Origin: Christensenella sp. UBA5399
GTDB lineage: Bacteria; Bacillota; Clostridia; Christensenellales; Christensenellaceae
Assembly (NCBI GenBank): GCA_002407725.1
Contig: DHOD01000064.1
Span: 8,535-13,562 of the forward strand
DNA length: 5,028 bases
Direction of reading: 5' to 3'
Position 1 is the stretch's first letter. Each line of letters begins with the position of its first letter. This document shows positions 1-5,028 of the stretch, one piece after another. The notes under the pieces were generated by a model, which saw only the letters and a program-made list of their open reading frames with translations, did no database searches and was not told the DNA's origin. The translations under genes and the position numbers were made by a program.

Positions 1-121
1 TCAAAACTCACGGGTGATTCTCTGAGGGATGCGTAATGACCGCTGCCGGTAGCAGATAAAGGGAATGAAGCATCCACTGCGTATGAGCTGTGTGTAAAAC
101 ACACAGCCCAGCCTGTAGACA
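1..121. other. Non-coding left flank rich in inverted repeats
   Basis: No convincing gene lies here. On the plus strand an open frame runs from base 1 to a TAA at 34-36 (11 codons, SKLTGDSLRDA). It could be the C-terminus of a gene entering from the left and converging on the permease gene, but it is too short to judge. Several complementary segments suggest a folded RNA or an element end: GGATGC at 27-32 can pair with GCATCC at 70-75, CTGC at 43-46 with GCAG at 52-55, and a perfect 9-bp hairpin follows at 87-107. I do not recognise a known RNA family. Strand and function are open. Confidence 0.3.
87..107. repeat. Perfect 9-bp inverted repeat (hairpin)
   Basis: GCTGTGTGT at 87-95 and ACACACAGC at 99-107 are perfect reverse complements separated by AAA. 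The arms are alternating GT/CA repeats with a GC clamp. Neither strand has a T-run after the stem, so it is not a standard intrinsic terminator. It may be part of a larger folded RNA in 1-121, or a boundary structure downstream of the operon terminator. Confidence 0.5.
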
Positions 122-143
122 AAAGCCGCCCTAAGGCGGCTTT
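122..143 (-). terminator. Rho-independent terminator of the transporter operon
   Basis: AAAGCCGCC (122-130) and GGCGGCTTT (135-143) form a 9-bp stem with a four-base loop. Read on the minus strand, the stem ends in GGCGGC followed by TTTT, starting about 32 bases after the permease stop codon, where an operon terminator is expected. The T-tract is short. On the plus strand the stem is followed by TTTATAG, so it could also stop a converging plus-strand transcript, making it possibly bidirectional. Confidence 0.7.
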
Positions 144-175
144 ATAGTTGAATTATTTGTGGCGACAAGTACAGG

Positions 176-2233
176 CTAATCCACCCGTCCGGGCTTTGCG
201 TTGATGATGTTCCTGCACCCAAAGTATGTGGCCAGGAAATATCCCCCATACACCACCGCCATCAATATGGCTGTGATGCCCGCGGCGTACAGCACATCTA
301 TACCACCGATGATGTTGATGCCTGAATTCATGACGGAAATACCCGCGATGGAGTGGATCAATGCCAGTATCAGGGGCAGCATAAAGTAGGTGCCGACCTG
401 CGAGAAAAGCGCCTGCGAAATCATCTTTTCATTTGTGCCGATCTGCCGGAGCAGGTTGAACCGGTGTTTGCTGTCCGACGCTTCGGAAAGCTGCTGCAGG
501 GCGAGGATTGCCGCTGCGGCAATCAGGAAGATGATCCCCATATAGATGCCCACAAACACAAGCATGGTCGTGATGCCCGAATTGGCGGCGGTCACGTCCG
601 CACGGGATGCGTACTTGACGCTGATGCCGGTGTTCGTCTGGAATGCCTCCAATCCGGATGCATCGTCCTTGCTGGCCTTGTCGCGCAGCAATGTGTAGAG
701 GAAGTCGTCCGATTGCGCGGTGTTGTCGCTATATTCCGCTACATAAATATCCAATTGCTTCGGCAGGCTGCCTGCAATGTCGTCCGGGATAACAAGCATC
801 AGGTAGGTATAGCCGGCCAGCGACGTCCATAGGCCGTTGTCGCGTACCGAATTTTGTGCAAATGCCATCTCCCTGCCGGCGACCGTGATGGGGTGTGGAT
901 TGGCGGCATAGGTTTCCAGCCCGTTTTGGACCATATCCGACATGGTGGATACGACGCCAAACTGGTTTTCACCAAGCGTCATCGGCTCGGCGCCCTGCAA
1001 CGCCATCAGCGCGTTGAAATCGGATAGGCGGATCGCCTCGATTTGCGAATTGTTCGCTTCGTCAATCACGGTCTGCGATATCATACTGTCGCTGCTCAGC
1101 GTGGCAATGTCACGTACCGTCAGCCCTGTGGCATAGGTGCTGTATTCGTAATGGTCGGAGAAAAACTGGTCTTCCACAATCCCCAGCTCGGGCAGCACTT
1201 CGCCCACGGTCCGGCCGGACGGGTTCTCCGTCTGGTGGATGGTAAAGCTGGCGTCGTACGGCGCAAACTTGTTGATGCTCTCGTGCGTGGCCGAGTTGAC
1301 GCTGGTGACGGTAGACAATATGGTGATGGTCAAAAACAACATTTCACATATAAACGTCATGGAGACAAAGTTGGAGTTTACCTTGCTGTTCATTTGGCGC
1401 ATGGTAAACATGGTGAGCCCTTTAAAGTATTTGCGTTTGTTCCGCTGTGTGACAGCCAGCATAAAGCCGGAGATGGACGCAAACAGGAAGAGCGTGCCGA
1501 CGGTGTTGAGGAGCAGCCCTGGCCCCAGCGTGACCGTGATGTTGGCGACGCCGGGCGCCAGCACACAGTAGTATGATGCGGCAATCAGGAAGACGCCGAC
1601 AATAAAGAAAATGACGGTGGTGGATTTTTTCCGCACCTTCAATACTTCGTTTTTATGCTCGTCATTGAGCAGGTCGATCAGCTTGAGGCGGGTGATTGCC
1701 CGCGTGTTGAACAGTATGACGACAATAAAGATGATGCCGAAGCCAAACAGTGTCTTTTTGAATGCGTCTTCTGAAAAAACAAAGTGGTAATTGACAATGG
1801 CGACGTCAAACATTTTGGCGCTGACCACCGCCATGCCCTGCGAGGCGAGGATACCCAGTACCAGGCCGGCGGCAAGCGCCAGCAGCCCGATGAGCAGCGT
1901 TTCGGTGACCAGCATCATGGAGATGCGCCGCTGCGGCATGCCCAGCGTCATGTAGATGCCGAACTCCTTTTTGCGCCGTTTGATCATAAACTTGTTTGCG
2001 TAGATGATCAGGAAGGCGAGCACCGCGGCGACAAAAAACGAGACGATAAACATGACGATGGTCAGGCTCTGGAAAATGGTGGAGTGCGCCTGCGAAATAT
2101 CGAACATGGTCTGCTGTGCCTCGATGGCGTTGAACATATAGAAAATGCACACGGCAAGCATCAGCGTCAGGAAATAAACGGCGTAGTCCTTGATGCTGCG
2201 CCGCATGTTCTGGAAGGATAGCTTAAAAAACAT
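176..2233 (-). CDS. BceB-type ABC transporter permease (FtsX family), peptide-antibiotic sensing/resistance
   Basis: This encodes a 685-residue membrane permease of the BceB/VraG/YxdM group. In this family it works with the BceA ATPase to free lipid II-cycle targets from peptide antibiotics and acts as the drug sensor for the partner kinase. The N-terminus (MFFKLSFQN, then KDYAVYFLTL) is typical of the family. Ten hydrophobic segments are visible, near residues 17-36, 57-79, 108-131, 162-177, 205-225, 236-261, 289-312, 555-579, 609-632 and 646-671. The FtsX-like regions surround segments 2-4 and 8-10. A roughly 240-residue extracytoplasmic domain (about 313-553) lies between segments 7 and 8, as in BceB. 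It has no cysteine and is strongly acidic. The ATG at 2233 is preferred over an in-frame GTG at 2245 because GGGAGGTGA (2250-2242) is an excellent ribosome binding site 8 bases before the ATG and the GTG lies inside it. The start overlaps the ATPase gene by 11 bases. The antibiotic recognised cannot be read from sequence. Confidence 0.93.
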   Translation of the reverse strand: MFFKLSFQNMRRSIKDYAVYFLTLMLAVCIFYMFNAIEAQQTMFDISQAHSTIFQSLTIVMFIVSFFVAAVLAFLIIYANKFMIKRRKKEFGIYMTLGMPQRRISMMLVTETLLIGLLALAAGLVLGILASQGMAVVSAKMFDVAIVNYHFVFSEDAFKKTLFGFGIIFIVVILFNTRAITRLKLIDLLNDEHKNEVLKVRKKSTTVIFFIVGVFLIAASYYCVLAPGVANITVTLGPGLLLNTVGTLFLFASISGFMLAVTQRNKRKYFKGLTMFTMRQMNSKVNSNFVSMTFICEMLFLTITILSTVTSVNSATHESINKFAPYDASFTIHQTENPSGRTVGEVLPELGIVEDQFFSDHYEYSTYATGLTVRDIATLSSDSMISQTVIDEANNSQIEAIRLSDFNALMALQGAEPMTLGENQFGVVSTMSDMVQNGLETYAANPHPITVAGREMAFAQNSVRDNGLWTSLAGYTYLMLVIPDDIAGSLPKQLDIYVAEYSDNTAQSDDFLYTLLRDKASKDDASGLEAFQTNTGISVKYASRADVTAANSGITTMLVFVGIYMGIIFLIAAAAILALQQLSEASDSKHRFNLLRQIGTNEKMISQALFSQVGTYFMLPLILALIHSIAGISVMNSGINIIGGIDVLYAAGITAILMAVVYGGYFLATYFGCRNIINAKPGRVD

Positions 2234-2990
2234 TGCTGTTGTCACCTCCCAGAAGTGTCACGACATCAATGATTTTGTCAAAAAACTCTTTGCGCGTGTC
2301 GTTGCCGCGTATCAGCTCATTGAACAGCTTGCCGTCCTTGATAAAAAGTATGCGGCTGCAATAGCTGGCGGTAAACGCGTCGTGCGTGACCATGAGTATG
2401 GTTGCCTCCATATAGACGTTCAATGTTTCGAACGTCTGCAGCAGCATGCGGGCGGATTTGGAATCCAGCGCGCCCGTCGGCTCGTCTGCCAGCACAATCT
2501 GCGGATCGGTGATGATGGCCCGCGCGCTGGCCACGCGTTGTTTCTCTCCGCCGGAAAGCTGGTAAGGATATTTATATAATATGTTGGTGATATTCAGCTT
2601 TTGCGCAACTTCCCTGACGCGCTCCTCGATCTGGTGCGCCACCACCTTTTGTATGGACAGCGCAATGGCGATGTTCTCATATGCGGTCAATGTATCCAGC
2701 AGGTTGAAATCCTGGAAGATGAACCCCAGGCTCTCGCGGCGGAACCGTGCAAGGTGATCGCCCTTAAACGTAGTGATATCGCTGCCGCCTATGTAAATGT
2801 GGCCCGATGTAGGGGAATCGATTGTGGAAATGCAGTTTAATAGCGTTGTCTTCCCGCTGCCCGACGCGCCCATGATGCCGACATACTCGCCCTTGTTGAC
2901 GCTGAAGCTGATGCCGTCCAGGGCTTTGGTCACGTTGTCCTTGCTGCCGTAGTATTTTTCGATGTGTTGCACGTTTAGAATATTTTCCAT
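2223..2990 (-). CDS. BceA-type ABC transporter ATP-binding protein
   Basis: This is a 255-residue cytoplasmic ATPase that powers the adjacent BceB-type permease; the length matches BceA proteins. All ABC motifs are intact: Walker [10 protein letters not shown] at 41-49, Q-loop Gln93 in [10 protein letters not shown], signature LSGGEKQR at 145-152, Walker B IVLADEP at 165-171 with catalytic Glu170, D-loop ALDS at 174-177, and switch His203 in [15 protein letters not shown] is typical of the MacB/LolD/BceA branch. The ATG at 2990 fits the family N-terminus ([15 protein letters not shown]). AAAGGAG at 3009-3003 is the likely ribosome binding site, with a rather long spacing of about 12 bases. 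An upstream in-frame TTG at 3032 would add 14 atypical residues and has no ribosome binding site, so I rejected it. The gene follows the kinase gene after about 100 bases holding its own operator and promoter, and its end overlaps the permease start. Confidence 0.94.
   Translation of the reverse strand: MENILNVQHIEKYYGSKDNVTKALDGISFSVNKGEYVGIMGASGSGKTTLLNCISTIDSPTSGHIYIGGSDITTFKGDHLARFRRESLGFIFQDFNLLDTLTAYENIAIALSIQKVVAHQIEERVREVAQKLNITNILYKYPYQLSGGEKQRVASARAIITDPQIVLADEPTGALDSKSARMLLQTFETLNVYMEATILMVTHDAFTASYCSRILFIKDGKLFNELIRGNDTRKEFFDKIIDVVTLLGGDNSNVF
2242..2250 (-). promoter_or_regulatory. Strong ribosome binding site deciding the permease start
   Basis: GGGAGGTGA on the minus strand closely matches the anti-Shine-Dalgarno complement and sits 8 bases before the ATG at 2233. 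It lies inside the ATPase gene, where it encodes the Gly-Gly-Asp near the C-terminus. The upstream GTG candidate at 2245 is part of this site and so cannot be the start it serves. Confidence 0.85.
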
Positions 2991-3002
2991 GAAACGTTGT
3001 TG

Positions 3003-3029
3003 CTCCTTTGCTTTGATACTACAACTATA
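3003..3029 (-). promoter_or_regulatory. Candidate promoter (-10) and ribosome binding site of the ATPase gene
   Basis: On the minus strand TATAGT (3029-3024) is a good -10 hexamer. The hexamer 17 bases upstream, GGCACA (3052-3047), matches TTGACA only in ACA. A poor -35 is what an activator-dependent promoter would show. Transcription would start near 3017, leaving a leader of about 27 bases that contains the AAAGGAG ribosome binding site (3009-3003). The position was assigned by eye. Confidence 0.5.
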
Positions 3030-3030
3030 C

Positions 3031-3061
3031 AAAAGGCCGGGCGGTATGTGCCATCGCCCAG
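3031..3061 (-). terminator. Weak terminator or attenuator hairpin between kinase and ATPase genes
   Basis: On the minus strand CTGGGCG (3061-3055) can pair with CGCCCGG (3043-3037) over 7 bp, including one G-U, with an 11-base loop. CC and then TTTT (3034-3031) follow. It could partly end the regulator-kinase transcript before the separately induced transporter genes. The T-run is short and offset, and the segment overlaps the region where the -35 should lie, so it may be chance. Confidence 0.25.
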
Positions 3062-3068
3062 GGTGACT

Positions 3069-3094
3069 GTAACCTTACAGTTTTGTAAGGTTAC
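3069..3094 (-). promoter_or_regulatory. BceR-type response regulator operator upstream of the transporter genes
   Basis: A perfect 11-bp inverted repeat with a 4-base centre spans 3069-3094: GTAACCTTACA at 3069-3079 and TGTAAGGTTAC at 3084-3094. Its core, TTACA-N4-TGTAA at 3075-3088, matches exactly the TNACA-N4-TGTAA consensus known for BceR-like regulators in Bacillus. It lies upstream of the candidate ATPase-gene promoter, centred about 91 bases before the ATG, and overlaps the kinase stop codon. No T-run follows the repeat on either strand, which argues against a terminator. The expected ligand is the phosphorylated regulator encoded at 4092-4757. Confidence 0.8.
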
Positions 3095-4095
3095 CTAAAG
3101 AACATATCGGTTTTGGGGAAAGTCAATACAATTTCCGTGCCGTGTTCGGATTTGGCATAGATGTGCGCGCCCAATTTTCCGCAAAGTTTTTTGCACAGGT
3201 ACAGGCCGATGCCTGTGGATTTTGCATACTTCCTGCCGTTCTCGCCGGTAAAGCCCTTGTCAAATATGCGCGGGAGGTCGGCGGGGGGGATGCCGATACC
3301 GTTATCGGCAATGTGCAGCAGGGCGCCCTGGGGCGTATCTTCGCCCCAAAAGCGTACGATTGCATTGCCCGCTTGCGCGTACTTCACACTGTTCGCAATG
3401 ATTTGCCCCAGTATAAAAACCATCCACTTCTCATCGGTGAATGCGGCAATATCCAATTCCTCCATGCGTACTTCAATCTTGTTCTCGATGAGCAGTTTAG
3501 AATTTTCCTTCAATGCTTTGGAAACAAGCTGCGCAAGCGTGACCTCCCGGATCAGGTAATCCTTTTCCACAATGCTGCTGCGCGCGTAGAACAAGACGTT
3601 TTGCACATAACGCTCAATGCGCATGATATCTTCGTCGATACGGTCTGTAACAGGGCTGCGGTTGTTCTCGATGGTCATGCGCGCCGAGGCGATGGGCGTT
3701 TTGATTTCGTGCACCCACCCTTCCAGAAATTCGGCATAGTCCTCCGAGCGCAGTTTGTAAGCGGCAATTTCGTCATTCATGGATTTGCCGGCCCGTTGCA
3801 GGATCTCATAAAAAATCGCGCTGTACGCAAAATCGCCCGCGTCCATCAATTCCGCAATCAGAAATTTTTTATCCAGTTTGTCAAAAAGATCGCGCAACGC
3901 GGTGTAATAGCGTTTGCGTTTGATATATTCCCGCGCAAAGAAAAATATAAATGCCACGGCAAACAGCATGAGAACAAAGAGGACTGCGTGCGGGGGGAGG
4001 GAAAAAGCGCTTAAAAAAATACCGGTCACGGTTGCAATGGCGGCGGCAATCAGCATATACAGGTAATAATCTTTGAGGAATCTCCCTATAGTCAT
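3091..4095 (-). CDS. BceS-type intramembrane-sensing histidine kinase
   Basis: This is a 334-residue sensor kinase that phosphorylates the regulator encoded just upstream. Two membrane helices (about 13-33 and 36-54) are joined by only about five residues, so it has no extracellular sensor domain. In this family the signal comes from the BceAB-type transporter. Catalytic motifs are complete: H-box EGWVHEIKTP with phospho-accepting His129, N-box around Asn235 (QIIANSVKYA), G1 box DNGIGIP at 264-270, F-box IFDKGFTG at 277-284, and G2 box STGIGLYLCKKL from 293. WVHEIKTP is typical of BceS/GraS kinases. The ATG at 4095 overlaps the regulator stop as ATGA, and AAGGG 8 bases upstream is a modest ribosome binding site. 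A longer open frame reaching 4221 would add 42 residues that only shadow the regulator gene and precede the first membrane helix, so I rejected it. Confidence 0.94.
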   Translation of the reverse strand: MTIGRFLKDYYLYMLIAAAIATVTGIFLSAFSLPPHAVLFVLMLFAVAFIFFFAREYIKRKRYYTALRDLFDKLDKKFLIAELMDAGDFAYSAIFYEILQRAGKSMNDEIAAYKLRSEDYAEFLEGWVHEIKTPIASARMTIENNRSPVTDRIDEDIMRIERYVQNVLFYARSSIVEKDYLIREVTLAQLVSKALKENSKLLIENKIEVRMEELDIAAFTDEKWMVFILGQIIANSVKYAQAGNAIVRFWGEDTPQGALLHIADNGIGIPPADLPRIFDKGFTGENGRKYAKSTGIGLYLCKKLCGKLGAHIYAKSEHGTEIVLTFPKTDMFFR

Positions 4096-4757
4096 ACGGA
4101 ATACCCTTGCCCGCGGCGGGTTTTGATGAAATCCTCCGCGCCGATATCCGCCAGCTTGCTCCGCAGGCGGTGGATGTTGACGGTTAGCGTATTGTCGTCT
4201 ATAAATTCGTCCGTTTGCCACAGTGCGTCGATCAGGTCGGTGCGGGACACGATGTGGCCCGCGTTGCGGATCAGCAGGTGCAGCATCCGGCTTTCGTTCC
4301 GTGTCAGCTCGGCCGATTTGCCGTCGTAGCTTGCGTGGCCGGCCGCAATATCCAGCGTCAGGCCGCCGTGGGAGAGCACCGCCGCCGCGTCGTTTTTGTA
4401 TGTGCGCTTGAGCAGCGACTCGATTCGCGCCAGCAGGATTTGCGGGTTATAGGGTTTGGAGATGTAATCATCTGCGCCCAGGTTGATGCTCATCAGCTCG
4501 TCCGCGTCGCCGTCCCGGCTGGTCACCATAATAATGGGCACGGCGGACCTTTTGCGCACCTCACGGCATACGTAAAAACCGTCAAAACGCGGCAGGTTGA
4601 TATCGAGCAGCACAAGGTCGCAGCCCGAGCCGAGCACCTCTGCGGGCAAATTGTCAAAATCGGCCGCACAGGTACAGGCATATCCGTACTTAGTCAATAG
4701 TTCATTGAGTTCGTAACGGATTTTTTCGTCGTCCTCAACCAGGCAGATACTATACAT
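4092..4757 (-). CDS. BceR-type response regulator, OmpR/PhoB family
   Basis: This is a 221-residue two-domain transcription factor. The receiver domain (about 1-118) has the acidic pocket Glu8/Asp9/Asp10, phospho-accepting Asp52 in LLDINLP, Thr79 and Lys101 (SKPY). The winged-helix DNA-binding domain (about 128-221) has the recognition-helix segment DDNTLTVNIHRLRSKL and ends in the usual TRRGQGYSV hairpin. Phosphorylated by the adjacent kinase, it should activate the ATPase-permease genes through the operator at 3069-3094. The start is the ATG at 4757, directly followed by the conserved MYSICLVEDD. There is no good ribosome binding site, and the -10 of its apparent promoter ends only six bases before the ATG, so the transcript may be leaderless. 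The stop overlaps the kinase start by 4 bases. Confidence 0.95.
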   Translation of the reverse strand: MYSICLVEDDEKIRYELNELLTKYGYACTCAADFDNLPAEVLGSGCDLVLLDINLPRFDGFYVCREVRKRSAVPIIMVTSRDGDADELMSINLGADDYISKPYNPQILLARIESLLKRTYKNDAAAVLSHGGLTLDIAAGHASYDGKSAELTRNESRMLHLLIRNAGHIVSRTDLIDALWQTDEFIDDNTLTVNIHRLRSKLADIGAEDFIKTRRGQGYSV

Positions 4758-4763
4758 AGTTCC

Positions 4764-4792
4764 AGTATAATGGAAACCGGCGGTTTATTCAA
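4764..4792 (-). promoter_or_regulatory. Promoter of the regulator-kinase genes, possibly leaderless
   Basis: On the minus strand TTGAAT (4792-4787) and TATACT (4769-4764) form a sigma-A-like promoter with an ideal 17-base spacer. The -35 overlaps the stop codon of the upstream ATPase gene. Only six bases (GGAACT) separate the -10 from the ATG, which puts the predicted start of transcription at or next to the A of the start codon. Confidence 0.6.
4774..4786. repeat. Short palindrome within the promoter spacer
   Basis: AAACCG (4774-4779) and CGGTTT (4781-4786) are perfect 6-bp inverted arms around one base. The palindrome fills most of the 17-base spacer between the -35 and -10 of the regulator promoter. 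It could be an operator for an unknown repressor; the stem is too short to be a convincing terminator for the upstream gene. Confidence 0.35.
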
Positions 4793-5028
4793 TTGCCTGA
4801 TGACGGTGTGAGTACGCCGTCGTTGATATGCACAATGCGGTGACTGTGCTGTGCGACATGCAGGTCGTGGCTGATCATGACAATGGTGTTGCCAGCCTCG
4901 TTGAGCCGGAGGAACAATTCCAGGATTTCGTTGCCCGTGGCGGAATCCAACGCGCCCGTGGGCTCGTCGGCAAGGAGCAGCGCAGGCTGTGTGACAAGCG
5001 CGCGCGCAATGGCGACGCGCTGCTGCTG
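4789..5028 (-). CDS. ABC transporter ATP-binding protein (MacB/LolD/YknY-like), C-terminal part
   Basis: The last 79 residues of an ABC ATPase enter from the right edge and end at TGA (4791-4789). Visible are [11 protein letters not shown], directly following where the signature motif would be, Walker B LLLADEP, D-loop ALDS, and the switch His in [18 protein letters not shown] places it with the MacB/LolD/YknY type of ATPases that pair with FtsX-like permeases. Walker A and the signature itself lie outside the window. It is a different gene from the ATPase at 2223-2990: the residues after the D-loop differ ([11 protein letters not shown] against [11 protein letters not shown]) and it lacks that protein's C-terminal extension. 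A partner permease is expected beyond the right edge. No terminator is seen before the regulator gene, so some read-through is possible. Confidence 0.9.
   Translation of the reverse strand, partial: QQQRVAIARALVTQPALLLADEPTGALDSATGNEILELFLRLNEAGNTIVMISHDLHVAQHSHRIVHINDGVLTPSSGN

Noticed and set aside
9..73. A 21-codon minus-strand open frame (ATG at 73, ending TGA at 9-11)
   Set aside because: It has no clear ribosome binding site, lies downstream of the operon terminator and coincides with the base-paired segments; it is more likely incidental.
54..85. Possible cobalamin riboswitch piece (AAAGGGAA followed by CCACTG)
   Set aside because: Only two short words match, the spacing is too short, the intervening conserved stem is missing, and no suitable downstream gene exists on that strand.
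353..832. A plus-strand open frame opposite the permease sensor domain
   Set aside because: It is an antisense shadow with no recognisable domain, opposite a well-supported gene.
2991..3032. Upstream TTG start adding 14 residues to the ATPase
   Set aside because: The extra residues do not resemble BceA N-termini, the segment overlaps the candidate -10 and ribosome binding site, and the ATG at 2990 fits the family.
3069..3094. The 11-bp inverted repeat as an intrinsic terminator of the kinase gene
   Set aside because: It is AT-rich, no T-run follows on either strand, it includes the stop codon, and it matches the BceR operator consensus exactly.
3142..4014. A 290-codon plus-strand open frame opposite the kinase gene
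   Set aside because: It is an antisense shadow of a gene with intact motifs. Its predicted protein shows no recognisable domain, and GC-rich codon bias readily opens such frames.
4096..4221. A 42-residue N-terminal extension of the kinase (open frame beginning MANGRIYRRQ)
   Set aside because: It lies inside the regulator gene in another frame, is unlike kinase N-termini, and the ATG at 4095 with its ATGA overlap gives the usual BceS-like length.

Overview
The window holds a nearly complete Bce-type peptide-antibiotic sensing and resistance module, all on the minus strand. In transcription order (right to left) it reads: the 3' end of an ABC-transporter ATPase (5028-4789, cut by the window edge); an OmpR/PhoB-family response regulator (4757-4092); an intramembrane-sensing histidine kinase (4095-3091); a BceA-type ABC ATPase (2990-2223); and a BceB-type FtsX permease with ten predicted membrane segments and a large extracytoplasmic domain (2233-176). 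A hairpin terminator closes the operon at 122-143. The window starts with about 120 bases of non-coding sequence rich in inverted repeats.

The gene set and order (regulator, kinase, ATPase, permease) are typical of Firmicutes. Base composition is roughly half GC by eye and codons are often GC-ending, which suits a mid-GC Clostridia lineage better than Bacillus or Staphylococcus. This taxonomic placement is an inference and is not fixed by any marker gene. I see no tRNA, rRNA, CRISPR array or recognisable transposase.

In studied members of this family the permease's extracytoplasmic domain detects a peptide antibiotic or its lipid II-cycle complex. The transporter passes this information to the kinase, which has almost no extracellular domain of its own. 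The kinase then phosphorylates the regulator, which activates transcription of the transporter genes. The sequence supports this wiring. The kinase has two membrane helices joined by only about five residues. The gap before the ATPase gene carries an exact match to the BceR-type operator TTACA-N4-TGTAA (3075-3088), upstream of a promoter with a good -10 and a poor -35, as expected for an activated promoter. The regulator gene has its own stronger promoter, placed so close to the start codon that a leaderless transcript is predicted. Regulator and kinase overlap by 4 bases (ATGA), and ATPase and permease overlap by 11 bases, so both pairs are probably translationally coupled.

I do not see an unprecedented system. 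The points most worth a second look are the nested operator half-sites, the leaderless promoter with a palindrome in its spacer, the strongly acidic sensor domain of the permease, the second ABC transporter beside the same two-component system, and the structured non-coding left end.
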